From assembly GCA_963573305.1 (NCBI GenBank), contig OY754329.1:83138576-83202575 (forward strand): a DNA stretch of 64,000 nucleotides, in the 5' to 3' direction. The first letter of the stretch is position 1. The number at the start of each line of letters is the position of its first letter. A program made the position numbers and the translations under genes. Source of the DNA: Pyrrhosoma nymphula (taxonomy: Eukaryota; Arthropoda; Insecta; Odonata; Coenagrionidae). This document shows, one piece after another, positions 23,274 to 34,475 of this stretch. The notes beneath the pieces were generated by a model. The model was not told where the DNA came from and ran no database searches. It worked only from the letters and a program-made list of their open reading frames with translations.

Positions 23274-25300
23274 ATGGTCGACATGAATGAACTGACGGCC
23301 GCGGACCTGAAGGAAATACTCCTACTGAAAGGATAAGACTCGAAGGGGAATAAGGCGGGAATGGTGTTGCGCCTTCAATCTGCGAATCCAGACGGAGATT
23401 GGATTCGGGAGTATTGTCTCCAGACTAACCCTCTTTTGCGAGAAGCTCAGAAGACAGCTGAGCAGTATCGGACGGAGCGAGATAACATGACTCGGGCCTG
23501 ATTCTGATGCTTTCCCGATGTTCAACTTTTCCACCAAATCGTCATAAACGTTTCCACCAAAACGTCATGACTTTCCGACACTACGTCACATGCTCCACCT
23601 TCCACCAGAGAATCGTTCACTACATCGTTCATCGTTCAATGACTGGTGGAAAGTCAAGCTTCCCTTCCACCCGTCATCCACTTGGTGGAAAAGCGCTAGT
23701 GTCGTGGTGGAAACTTTCCGACGGAAGTAAGCGTGCGGAAGGTAGACATTTTTTTGTTCGCGGTTTCGAGGTAAGTTGGAAATCGGCATAAGTTTGTGAT
23801 GTTCGGCTCTCCAGAGGGGGTCATCGAACCGTTCATTTAACGGTTCAAGAGTCGTTCAATGAACGAATGGTGGAACTTTCCACCAGTCTTCCACTAGTGG
23901 AAGATCAGAATCGGGCCCCAGGAACGCAACGAAATGGCCAAGCAGATCAAGGCGCTGCAGGAGTCTTTTCGTGCTCTTCAGGACCAGATCGCTGCTACTG
24001 GAAGCGTTCGCCGACGGAGTCGCCGGGACTCGGAGGATCGCAGCCGCGTTCCTTCTGAAGGTAATGGCGTTCCTTCTGAAGGTAATGTGCGCAATCGCAT
24101 TCCGTCTGCAAATAATCTTGATGAACATCGTGATGCTGCCTAGATTGTCGTCTCCAGCAATGTTGTTCGAGATAGCGACGGGCTTGGACAACTAGACGAG
24201 CAATCACGGATGGAGCAAACCACCGGAGACAAAGGGGATGGCGTTGACTCGAGGACCTCGACGAGGGACAACGTAACTGAAATCTGCCGGCTCATGGGTC
24301 CTTGTCCACGGGTTCCAACCTCATCCCCAGGTCGACGGCTAGCGGACTTCTCCGAAAACGATGTACCTAACCTCTTCGATTATACTCGCCGGACTGGATT
24401 TTCACCGGAACGGCAATGAACCTTCCAAGACCAACAGGATTTCTACAACTACAGCTTCAACGAGAAAGAGCTGCCAACTACAACCAACGTGACACCAGAG
24501 GGTGCTACTATGAAGAACAATCTTTGAAGATCGTCGAGTCGTTAAGTAATCTAATACGCGATTTTTATGGAAACTCGAATGGTTTTGAAAATTGGAAGCG
24601 TCAGGTTAAATATTTGACTGCCGACTTATAACCTTTCCGATAATAACCAAAAAACTTTATTAGACCGAAAATTGAAAAGAAAAGCTTAGAAATGGTTCCA
24701 TTACAAACCAGAATGCATTCAGTTTAGTGCAGACAATTTAATTGATGCCTTAAGAAAAATGTTTTTCCATAGGCCTAACAAAATCGAACTTCGTAGAAAA
24801 TTTGAACAACGCGTTTGGCTGAGAAATGAAAACTTTAGCGAATACTTATACGATAAAATTATTTTTGGAAATAAAGTCCCTATAGATGAGGATGAACTTA
24901 TTGATTTTGTGATTGATGGAATTCCAGATAAATATTTGAGATATCAATCTCAAATGCAGCGATTTGAAACAACTCAATCATTATTACACGCTTTTGGTAA
25001 AATTTATCTCAACAATAGAAAGTTTCCAATGGATCGTTCTAAAGAGTCGAATTTCAAATGCGGATCCAATTATACCACAGAAAGATCTGAAAATTCTTCA
25101 CAAAAACAGAAAGATGAAAATAACCGTTTGGACTCAAATAAAAAAGGTCACTAGATGCTATAATTGTGGGACCCTGGACACATGTATTTTGAGTTCAAAA
25201 AGCCAAAACGTGAAGGCATTGTCTGTTTCAACTGTTCACAACCACATCACACAATCAAAGAGTGTCCTCAAAATAAGTCTAATTCTAAAATTTCAAATAT
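23274..25300 (+). pseudogene. gag region of the gypsy-type element, broken
   Basis: Begins at an ATG (23274) with a SAP-like helix-turn-helix (NELTAADLKEILLLKG ... NKAGMVLRLQ) interrupted by a stop at 23334. After the 412-bp insert it continues as a coiled-coil-like stretch (MAKQIKALQESFRALQDQI, about 23934). A capsid-like region (24759-25060: RRKFEQRVWLRNENFSEYL..., DGIPDKYL) follows. It ends with two nucleocapsid zinc knuckles: a frameshifted CYNCG near 25153 and an intact C-x2-C-x4-H-x4-C (CFNCSQPHHTIKEC) at 25224-25265. Gag would package element RNA; here it is not translatable as one protein. Confidence 0.8.
23499..23910. mobile_element. 412-bp palindrome-rich insert inside gag
   Basis: TCGGGCC occurs at both edges (23492-23498 and 23911-23917), consistent with a 7-bp target duplication. 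Short inverted ends containing TTCTGAT (left) and ATCAGAA (right) lie just inside. The insert carries five TTCCACC and four GGTGGAA words, and a run of palindromes at its right end: GAACCGTT/AACGGTTC (23826-23846), TCGTTCAATGAACGA (23852-23866), GGTGGAACTTTCCACC (23869-23884) and TCTTCCACTAGTGGAAGA (23887-23904). It has no coding capacity and separates the SAP-like part of gag from the coiled coil. A non-autonomous DNA transposon is the best guess; the class is unknown. Confidence 0.55.
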
Positions 25301-25946
25301 TTCTAACAATCTTTCTGAAGATAATTATCATCACTCTGTTGAATTTGAGTTTCTTGACGAAGATAGTATTTGTACTTTAAAATTAATTTCATTACTTGAC
25401 ACTGGTAGTCCAATTAGCTTTATCAAAGAAAGATTTGTTAACTTATCATTAGCAAAACTAGTAGAGGAATCATCTATGAAATACCACGCTATTCATGAAT
25501 CAAAGTTGAAAGTTTGATGCATAGTAGAAGTCAAATGTATTTTTGAAAATGAAGACAGACCTCTATTGTTATACGATGTACTTAATACAACTATGGACTC
25601 ACCTGTTGTTTTGATTAGAGATTTTCTTGAAGCTTTTCAATTGAAAATTACTAGAGTTACGGACGGTAACTTTTCCAATGATACATTAGAAATTTTGAAT
25701 ATAAATATTCCAACTGTTGAAACGACAACAGACGATATGACTATAAATGACAAAATTCCTTTAGAAAAACAACTCGAATCGAAAGACATTTATAAATCAT
25801 TCTACTTGGAACCTGAAAGACCTGACAAACCGAAAATTCAAACCGAACACGAAATCAAATTGAAATCTTATCAACCATTCTATTTCAAACCTCGGAGATT
25901 GTCGTTTGTGGAAAAACAAGAAGTACAAACTATGATGATCTATTGA
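25300..25946 (+). pseudogene. Protease region of the gypsy-type element
   Basis: An aspartic protease active site, LLDTGSPISFI, lies with DTGS at 25398-25409 in the frame 25164-25517. An ILE/VLIRDF-type flap-distal segment follows in 25566-25946 (PVVLIRDFLEAFQL), after one stop at about 25515. The retroelement protease cuts Gag-Pol; the catalytic triplet is intact but the frame is split. Confidence 0.75.
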
Positions 25947-27237
25947 AACGTGGTATTATAAGACCTAGTGAATCAGAATACTGTTCTCCTATTGTACTGA
26001 CAAAACGAAAGAATGGTCAAACCCAAGGTGTGTGTAGATTATAGATCATTGAACAAAATTACTGAAAAAAACAACTATCCTTTACCTTTGATTGAAGATC
26101 ACATTGATGTATTGAATGGAAAAACATATTTCAGTTTGATTGATTTGAAAGACGGGTTTCACCATATTAGAATAGCTAAGGATTCCATTAATTACACCTC
26201 ATTTATTACTCCATTGGGACAATTTGAGTATCAATTAATGCCATTTGGTATCAAAACAGGACCAGAAGTTTTTAAAAAATACGTAAACGATATTTTCAAA
26301 GAATTGATTCGATCCGGCGATGTTGTAATTTATATGGATGACATCTTAGTAACTTCCGAAACGATTGAACATAATTTACTTATCCTCAGAAAATTATTCA
26401 AATTCTTTTTCTTCTTCTTTCTCGAATCCCCTTCTGCTGTTAGGCGTCGGGGTCCCTCAGCCACTTTCCAAATTCTTTCTTGTTTTGAGCGAGACGCTTC
26501 ACCTCATTCAGGCTCTTTCCGCGCCTGACTACCAATCTCTCCACATATTCTTCCCATTCCATCCTTGGTCATCCTCTTCCTCGCCTTCCCTCTGGTCTTG
26601 CCTCCATCACCTCTCTTGGCTTCCTTTCCTCATTCATCCTAACCACATGTCCATACCATCTTAAAGTTTTTCTTTCCATCGACTCCACTATCGGGTCTTG
26701 CTGGAATTGGGCTCTGATTGTGGTGTTTCTCACTCGATCTCTTTTAGTGTGTCCTGCTGCTCGTCTTAGATGCCTCATTTCACAGCTTTGGAATCTGCTC
26801 CTGTGTTTATATAATAGGGTTTATTCAAATTGATGGTTGAAAATAAGCTAGAAATGAAACTCTCAAAATGTTCCTTCCTTTTTGAAAAGATTGAATACCT
26901 AGGTTATCTTATATCTGAAAATGGAGTTCGTCCTAACAAGAAAGGAACTGAATCAGTTATGAATTTCCCTGTTCCAAAAAATATTCATGATGTTCAAAGA
27001 TTTATTGGTCTATGTTCCTATTTCCGTAAATTCATTGAAAAATTTTCAATAATCGCCAAACCTCTATACGATTTGACTCTAAAAGGCGTTACTTTCAATT
27101 TCGGGACTAAAGAACTGGAATCAATGGAAACCTTGAAAGAAGCTTTGATTAATTCTCCAATTTTGGCAATTCACCAGGCACAAGCAGAAACTGAACATCA
27201 TGGCGATGCAAGTTCTTGCGGTTTTGGTACTGTTTAG
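25947..27237 (+). pseudogene. Reverse transcriptase of the gypsy-type element, interrupted
   Basis: RT blocks in order: VCVDYRSLNKIT, YPLPLIEDHIDVLNG, FSLIDLKDGFHHI, FEYQLMPFGIKTGPEVF and the catalytic YMDD (26331-26342), then the thumb after the insert (KCSFLFEKIEYLGYLIS, DVQRFIGLCSYFRKFI). The copying centre is intact, but the frame is cut by a 416-bp LINE fragment at 26405-26820. One codon register is kept on both sides of the duplicated 11 bases, so the coding frame was open here when the LINE landed. Confidence 0.88.
26405..26820 (-). mobile_element. 5'-truncated LINE tail inserted in RT, exact 11-bp target duplication
   Basis: TTATTCAAATT occurs at 26394-26404 and again at 26821-26831, directly flanking the insert. 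On the minus strand the insert reads a LINE C-terminus: MRHLRRAAGHTKRDRVRN (ending near 26725), then TLRWYGHVVRMNEE, then a RPEGRRGRG block, and ends with a stop after WLRDPDA (about 26447). A short 3' UTR and an A/G-rich tail (GAAAGAAGAAGAAAAAG) sit at the low-coordinate edge. The tail position and duplication are the marks of target-primed reverse transcription. Confidence 0.9.
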
Positions 27238-27545
27238 ATGCATTTGGGTAAAGATCTCAAATGTCATCCAATGTAATATTTTTCAAAGCTTACAACTGAT
27301 GTTGAAAGTCGATATCATGGTTTTGAATTGGAAATGTTAGCAGTAGTTTATCCCTTGAAACGATTCCATATTTATTTGCACGGCATTAAATTTAAATTAA
27401 TCACTGATTGCAATTCCTTGGCACTGGCATAGAAAAAGAAAGATATACACCCTCGAATTTCCAAATGGGTTATGGAAATTCAAAACTTTGATCTCAAACA
27501 CAACACAGAGAGGGTAAACGAATGGCTCACGTTGATTGTTTGAGC
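27180..27545 (+). pseudogene. RNase H domain of the gypsy-type element, broken
   Basis: A GDASSCGFGTV motif (about 27201-27234; the family has a D-A-S start) is followed by a stop. Further on, in another register, come VESRYHGFELEMLAVVYPLKRFHIYLHG and LITDCNSLALA, the E- and D-containing blocks of gypsy RNase H, then an in-frame stop at about 27430. This domain would remove the RNA strand after copying. Confidence 0.75.
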
Positions 27546-28887
27546 AGGATTCATTGTGTTTCAGTTATCGAAAGTAATTCATTTGAGAAAAATCTTTTGG
27601 TTACTCAAAATAAAGATGAGGATATTGTTAATATTAGAAAAATTTTGGAAAAATCACAAGATTATTTTTTTGAAATGCACAATGGCATAATTTACCGAAA
27701 ACGCAATGATTCTCTTATTTTTTATGCACCTAAATAAATGGAAAATAGTATTATGTTTAAGTATCACGATGAATTTGGACACTTAAGTGAGGAAAAAACG
27801 GACAATATTATTAAGAGGAGCTACTGGTTTCCTAAAATGAAAAGTAAAATTACTAGCCAAGTACAAAATTGTTGTAAATGCATTGCTTTCAACCCACCAT
27901 CAGGGAAAGTGGAAATATTTGTTCATAAGATTCCGAAAGGTGATAAGCCATTTCAAACTATTCATGTGGATCACGTTACTGTCCCTGACAAGAGAGTGAA
28001 ATCTAAGAACTATATTCTAGTAGTTGTAGACGCTTTTTCAAAATTTACTAAATTATTTTCTTCTAAATCTACATTTTAAGGAAGCAATCGCATGCTTGAA
28101 AACTTATTTCAATAACTATAGTAAACCTAGTTGTATTGTATCGTATAGAGGAACTTGCTTTCGTTCTGATGAATTTGTAAATTTTATGAAAGAATATGAT
28201 GTAAGACACATTTTGAATGCAACAGCATCACCTCAAGCCAACGGACAGGTCGAAAGACTGAATAGAACTCTTGGCCCTATGTTAGCTAAATTATCTGATC
28301 ATGAAATTGGCATAAAATGGCCGAGTATCATTCCAGAAGTAGAATTTGCGTTGAATAACAATGTTCATAAGTCAACGGGTGAAATTCCCAGTATCCTTTT
28401 ATTCGGAGTATATCAAAGAGGAAAAGTTAATGATAATATTAGAGAACTTTTAGAAATGACTGTACACGATAAACCTCGGAATTTAGATGAAATTAAAGAA
28501 AAGGCCAAGAAAGAGAATTTGAAATCGCAAGAAGCTTATGTTAAACAAGCGGACAAGAACAGGGAAGAACCCCATATTTGTAAGGAAGGTGATTATGTTA
28601 TGGTTAAGAACTTTGATTCAACTCCGGGATATTCAAATAAGTTGTTATCCAGATTTAAAGGACCATATGAAGTAGCACGTGTTCTTAGAAATAATCGCTA
28701 TGCAATTAAGGATATTGAAGGGCATCAAATCACTCACAGACAGTATGGTGTTTGGGAAGCAGCTAATATGAAATTTGGAGTAAGAATATATAAATTTTAT
28801 TTTCCTCCGTTGTCCGAGGTCGGACAAATGTCAAGACGGCCGAATCTGCAAGATATGAACTACAGGTTACACTTTGAATATGGTTAG
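27522..28887 (+). pseudogene. Integrase of the gypsy-type element, catalytic residue lost
   Basis: Three open pieces (27522-27737, 27738-28079, 28096-28887) are split by a stop and a frameshift. The N-terminal H-x4-H...C-x2-C zinc finger is at about 27765-27881. The first catalytic Asp is in IHVDHVTV (27969). The second, expected before RGT, is Tyr (VSYRGT, codon 28144). The catalytic Glu is in NGQVERLNRTL (28252), with the usual 35-residue gap. A C-terminal chromatin/DNA-binding-like segment (YVMVKNF...LLSRFKGPYEV) follows. The frame ends 41 bases inside the 3' LTR. An enzyme with this change would not be expected to integrate DNA. Confidence 0.85.
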
Positions 28888-29030
28888 ATGTTATATGTGC
28901 GTTTGTTTATCTTTTGTTTGTTTTCATTCATTTCAGTTCATTTCGTCTATCGTTGTTTGCTGGTTGCTATGTATCATTCATTCTTGGAATAAGCGCCATC
29001 GAAAACGCATCCTGACTTTCGAGTGCTTAT
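28847..29030 (+). repeat. 3' LTR of the gypsy-type element
   Basis: Starts TGCAAGATATGAAC and ends CTTTCGAGTGCTTAT, followed by the ACAAT duplication. It lacks the 17-bp insertion of the 5' LTR. Both LTRs start with TG but end in TTAT (or TATA), not the common CA. Confidence 0.85.
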
Positions 29031-29035
29031 ACAAT

Positions 29036-31500
29036 AGGATACTTATACGAAAATGTTTGTTTTCTTTATCTGTCGTGTTTTCTCGCCCTTAATCGCATGT
29101 GATTTTGAGTGTGACCCGTAGAAAATGCAGAGCAGAAAGTTAAAGTTTGGGGAGCGTAAATTAATGGGCAACGCGTGGCACAAATGTGGAAGGATAGTAT
29201 CTATTCAATTTACGACCAAAATTTCTAAGAGGATGATGATGAAGTAAACTGTATGGTTTAGAGACATGTATTTGGACACTTCATTATAATTATGCATTTA
29301 AAAACACGCGGTAGATGGAAAAAAGACTATGCCAAAGTAAATACCAGCGAGACACAAAAGTTGATTGAATAAATACAGAGTGAGAGAAAGTGGATGGATG
29401 ACGGACGTAAGCAGATTATCATCAGTTTCAACGAGGGAGACAGAGGAAGAGAAGGTCATACAGTTTTGAGTAGTAAATGCTGTTAGGATCTTAGACGTCA
29501 GTATTAAAGGAAAATTTGTGGCCGAGTCTATGGAACTGTTTGAGAAACTCAATAGACTGCGTAGGGACTATAAAGGAGACCATCCGTCCTCCTTTAGGGA
29601 GGATAGTCTATTGTAAGTTCTTTCCTCCCTCGAAAAGTGTCCTCCCACATGTCCTCCTTTTCGATTTTTGAAGACTAATCTGTAAATCTCTGTATTTGAT
29701 CGATGCCAAGCCAAGTTACACGTGATGTGACGTATGTGTACCTACTTGATATGACGATTCTTCAAGGCTCGGTAGGTACAGTGCGACGAGACGCAATCAA
29801 CATGTTGAAATGAACAGGTTGAATGGGAAAATCAACATGTTGAAATTGATCAAAGATGGGTGGAAATATTCAGCCATTTCAAGCATAATCATATTTCATG
29901 TGAACATTTATTTGTTCTTGTTCAATTTACGATGTGCTGCCCTGGAACTAATGCAGCAGTTGAAAGAGTTTTCATTTTCAATTGCTAATGATTTTTGGGC
30001 AATTGAAAAATCGAAATTGAGTGTTGATACTCTAGTAGTATCTATTCTCTAGCTATTGCCGTAAAATTCAATATGAAAGACAATTTTTGTTCAGATATTT
30101 CCAATATACTGTTGGAAGGTAATACATCGCTTAAAAATATTCATTAAATGGAAAAGTACTCATTTAAATAATAATTAATATGCATGTAAGCATAATCACA
30201 ATATAAACGGTCACAAATGTTTTATTATGCATTTATCATATAATAAGTAGTGTATTATTGTTGCAATGAATGAAATGTTTCTTTTATTTACGATATTTGT
30301 ATTTTTTATTTCAGTCCTCCTTTCAATTGTAAAAAAAATAACTTCTGTCCTCCTTTTCACTGTAAAAAAGTTGGTCACCTTAGCCAACTATCCAAAGCCA
30401 ACTCTGAACCGTGAAGCCACCGCAGCAAAAGATCTCATGCATATCAGGACCGCAGGCATTCACCGAAATCTTAATTCAATTAAACAATTCTTAAGTGCTT
30501 ACAGTCAATACTCCACCATCGCATATAGCTCTGAATGAGTTGTCTTTTTAATCATTAAGCATCAATAACGTTAAGTAATAAATATTTACTGCAATGTTTC
30601 ATCTACAGAATAACTTTCCAAGCTATAGACCAAGGACCGATTCCTGCCCGAGACAGTAGGTAGGTATGTGCGTAGCCCGAATAACGAGTAGTGGTTAACT
30701 CAACCGCGTCTATTTAGATCAGAATCGGCATCACGTTAGCACTGCATGTTTTTGTTTCTGGGCAAGGTTTCCTTTTTTCCCCTCGCTTCGGCAGAAGTTC
30801 AAACATATATCAGATTGTATCAAAGCCACAATGCTGAGGTTTACAATTCCCTGGCATTTTTAATCCATTAAGCACGCCAAGTATCTTCGAGCATCTATCC
30901 TTGAACTAGGAGACATTAGGTCACTCCAAAAAAATATAATGGAAAAAATGTCATGCCATGCAATCTCGGCTAAACCGAATGAAACTAAATGTCTAAATGC
31001 GACTTGAGTAGTAGTCGCTACGTAGGAGGTTTGTGACCTAAAATTTGATCGTGACCCTGTTCATTTTTATGACGACTCGACTATTGGACCGACTCCAAAA
31101 GTGGAGCATGACCGCTCGAAGAAAACTGATAGCGATCGTAATTTCATGTCACATTTCCTAGGTGGGGTAAGGTAGTTTTACTTATAGCATCAACGCGCTA
31201 GCATTCGCGGTCTTATCGACGCATATGGATACCCACCTCCGCCCCTCTCTCAGTACCCATTTATACCTTTCACTCTTACAACATCTCGTGCAAGACACGC
31301 GCACGAGAGGAATAATCTTGCGGCAGCATCGCACCAATTAGCAAACGGTTCGAATAGGCATGTGCAGAAGCAAGCAACGCACATCCACTAACGTGCAACG
31401 CAGATTTACCAAAACATGAAGTGAATCGGAGATCTGTTAGGAAGCGCTGTTATGGCGTCACCAATCGCAGCCGTGGTACCTCGGGGGGACAAAATAAGCG
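29036..31500. other. Gene-free stretch with repeated TCCTCC words
   Basis: Two clusters of a GTCCTCCTTT-like word, at 29592-29665 and 30315-30355, flank about 650 bases that include a long open stretch (29810-30052) with no family motif. GTCCTCCTTTAGGGAGGAT at 29592-29610 is partly palindromic. This may be a degraded DNA transposon, but no ends were defined. The rest is anonymous. Confidence 0.35.
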
Positions 31501-34204
31501 TTTAATTAATGTACCACCTATTAATTAAAAAAAAACAAGTCCATTAATTAAATTGGAAAAACAACCTTGAACCCATCTCAGTGGAAATAAATCAAAAAGA
31601 AAACATATAGAATTGATTGGTTTTCGTGTCCTTCGATGGGAGTATAAGTGATGGGAGTATTAGTCGTCGTATTCCTAGACGTTTTACTCGAACATCTGAC
31701 CCCTCGAAGCGTATATGGAAATGGACCGATTAGAGAGGGGATTTGCTTTGATATAAATATAAAAGTCCCACCCACACTCCATTTTCCTTTAGCCAGACAC
31801 ATTTAGGAGAAGAATGAGAGATAGGAAAGCGTGAAAGCCGAGACGATTGTTCGACTGCTTCATAGGACAGAACTTGACCTTTCATGCTCTTTTTTTCATC
31901 ATCTCATTTAGCGGAAAAGAATAATTATGATCAAATTACTTTACATGCAAGCACGCATTGAATCTTGGATAAAAAGTTTCTCTGGTGAAATCCAAATGTT
32001 AATTGAACAAAACCCTTGTTCATAGTTCCACAAAATTATAGGGAAAGCACATAATTTTAAACGAGCGTATTGAATGAATAATTTATTGATAGTTATTTTA
32101 TCTCTTTGTCGAATGAAGAACTATACAGATCTCAACCATCCAACCAATATAATATTCGGCATATTGGAAAATGTCTTATTTATTATAAGAGCACTAATAT
32201 ATCCCAAATCGTCTTCCTTCTTTGTCTTTCACATTTCGCCTTCATGCGGGTGCACTGGATGAAATCATTCCTTTTTTAATTCCAATGGTTAATCATGCCG
32301 AAAAATTTGCTATTCGAAAATTTTCAACTCCAAAAGTTCCAAAAATACCTAAATTCCAATTCACACACATATTTACCGTTCACGCACTCAGAGTCCAATC
32401 AGTTCTAAAAAAAAACCATTATTTTTTTCCACTCGCATTACTGATAATTATTCACGAATCACGTGAAGCAATTTCCCTCAACGTTCAAATTGGTGCTCAT
32501 TTTTTAAGCTAATATTGCGCCGTTTTTTTCTACAAACCGGCTACGAAGGGCTGGAGATTAGCTCTATAATGAATGCGGACAATCCCACCCACATCTCCTT
32601 CCGCTAGTCCCACGCAAAACACTTCCGAGATCAAGGAATGCGAGGTAGCAGAGGCGATTGTTTTGGCTCCTCCCTTCAAGGTCAAAAAAAGGAAGGCTCT
32701 CCGAAATTACCCCAAAGGCAGCCAGTCGGTAGTGCGTTCCGGGGTCGTATCCGGGTCGGTCTGCTGAGAGAGTGTATCGACTGGAGGGGAAGGAGGGAAA
32801 ATGGTAGGTATAAATGAACAGAAAGAACCCACCCGTTGAACCAGAGGGAGGTTGCGCGCGCGAAGGCGGAATTGTGAAAAAAAATAAATGAATGATGAAA
32901 AAAAGAACGAAGAATGCGTGCGAATGCCATATAGCAGTAAGGGCGCGGCTTGATCTTTACCCCCTCCACTCCCATCCCTACACCTCCACTCCCCCACACT
33001 ATAGGCGAAGGAGGAGAGTTTATAAAGCTAGCTTGCTGCTGGGGAGGAGGAGAAACGTTGTTTATGGTTCTCTCTCTCTCTCTGCTTCGCATACTCGCAG
33101 CGTTTTAAGCGAGCGGACGTCTCAATCGGTTCTCCGTTAACAACAACCCCGCGCCATCGGTGTGGAACCTCCACACCACTCCTCACTCCACCCCTCACCA
33201 TACCTTCATCTCACTCGGCCACTTTCGAAGCCGGCTACCGAGACGAGGAATGCGCACACGGGGGCATGCAAAGGAGGAATGGGGGAGTGGCCGTATATTG
33301 GAAGGACAAAAAGAGAGAAAAGTTGAAGAGTGGGAAAAGCGAGTTGGTTGATTGGTGATGATGAAGAGGAGTGGCCCATGGTTGAGAGTGGCTATTGTTG
33401 TGAATGAGGGTTGAAGTGAAGGACGGGTTATTGTTACCATCATTAACATACTGCGACCAATCTTGGATCCGATTTTAATTTTTCTCTGATCAAATTTGTG
33501 TATAAATCACATGTGCTGGACAAATTAATTTTTAAAAAGCCGTTGAAAACCACGTTATCGCAGTTCTACCAATCGCTCACACCTCAGACTACTGCATGTG
33601 TCATCCTTTTTTGTAAATTAGCAAACGACAACAGCAGTAACCATGGAGATAATCTTTAAAATGATGATGAAAGGACCAAAATAGTATGCTTCATCATAAT
33701 AATGTAGGTTAATCGACCAATAAGAGTAAAATAAAACACTATAAAAATAAAATGTAATCATTCTGGCGTATATTAGTTTGTCTCAATTTCTTTTGTGCAT
33801 TTCCCCATGTTATAAAGCCGTAAAAAATAATTATCTATCCGAAAGTCCCCATTAATTCCCATGCATTTCATGGTTTGGCCCGGAAATCTTTTCCGATCCC
33901 GAACTCGGATCCTTAACGAGTTTTCCCGAAGATTATCCCCAGTCCAATGGATTTCTCGTTCCTAAAACCCTCTGTACAAGACACCTCAGCAAAATCGTCA
34001 GAGTCGTGTTCGAGATGAATTGTACACACATCCAATCATTACTCGTTTAAGTGTATATAATTTTTACCAGACTACCGGTTGAGGATGCAGTAAAGAAACG
34101 CCACCTAATCATACGTGTGAAGGTCTACTGCCAGCTAAAATAGCTTTCTCATTCCTTCATAGATTCCTTACACCTACTCTCCGCATTCCATGACTATTCT
34201 CATA
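31501..34204. other. Gene-free stretch, CpG-rich around 32.6-33.45 kb
   Basis: 31501-32560 is AT-rich with nothing recognised. 32560-33450 is richer in G+C and CpG, with a (TC)n microsatellite at 33069-33083 and paired CCACACC/CACC words near 33165-33200. It could be a promoter or untranslated exon; no splice-linked coding exon was found. 33450-34200 is AT-rich. Confidence 0.35.
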
Positions 34205-34475
34205 GGGATTCATTCAATGAACAGGTTGGAGTATTGGCTTACGATCTCGAGAGCCCAGGTTTGAATCTAGGCAGAATCCTGATCCCTTCTTGGGTGCCAT
34301 TCCAGTAGAGTGCTCCGTCCGTCGGATGGGACGTTAGACCGTGGTTCCCGGGGCGCAGTTCGCAAAGAGCAGCCTATCGCCGATGCATGTTTTCTCTCCA
34401 TCCTTCCTCCATTTCCCAATAAACCTTCCCTTACTAACCTGCCCACTCGCCCTCAATGACGTAAATTACCTCAAT
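34205..34475 (+). repeat. tRNA-derived SINE family E, copy 1
   Basis: A tRNA-like head (GGTTGGAGTATTGGC as an A-box-like part, CAGGTTTGAATCTAGG containing a B-box-like core) is followed by a body with the signature CTCCGTCCGTCGGATGGGAC and a pyrimidine-rich TCTCCATCCTTCCTCCATTT segment. The same body occurs at 44560-44865, and the second segment also at 47590-47755 and 49357-49705 (minus). Confidence 0.7.

Larger units (their letters stand above)
22961..29030 (+). mobile_element. Ty3/gypsy-type LTR retrotransposon, complete but inactive
   Basis: Direct LTRs (22961-23148 and 28847-29030) flank, in order, gag, protease, reverse transcriptase, RNase H and integrase, the Ty3/gypsy order. ACAAT lies immediately outside both ends (22956-22960 and 29031-29035), a 5-bp target-site duplication (4 bp if the LTRs are taken one base longer). 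Stops and frameshifts occur in every domain, an integrase catalytic residue is changed, and two insertions interrupt it (23499-23910 and 26405-26820). No envelope-like gene is present between integrase and the 3' LTR. Confidence 0.9.

Noticed and set aside
22961..29030. Envelope gene that would make the gypsy-type element an endogenous retrovirus
   Set aside because: No reading frame lies between integrase and the 3' LTR; the integrase frame itself runs into the LTR.
32682..33092. 136-codon minus-strand frame in a GC-rich patch
   Set aside because: Low-complexity composition, overlapping open frames on both strands and no domain; explained by few stop codons in GC-rich DNA.
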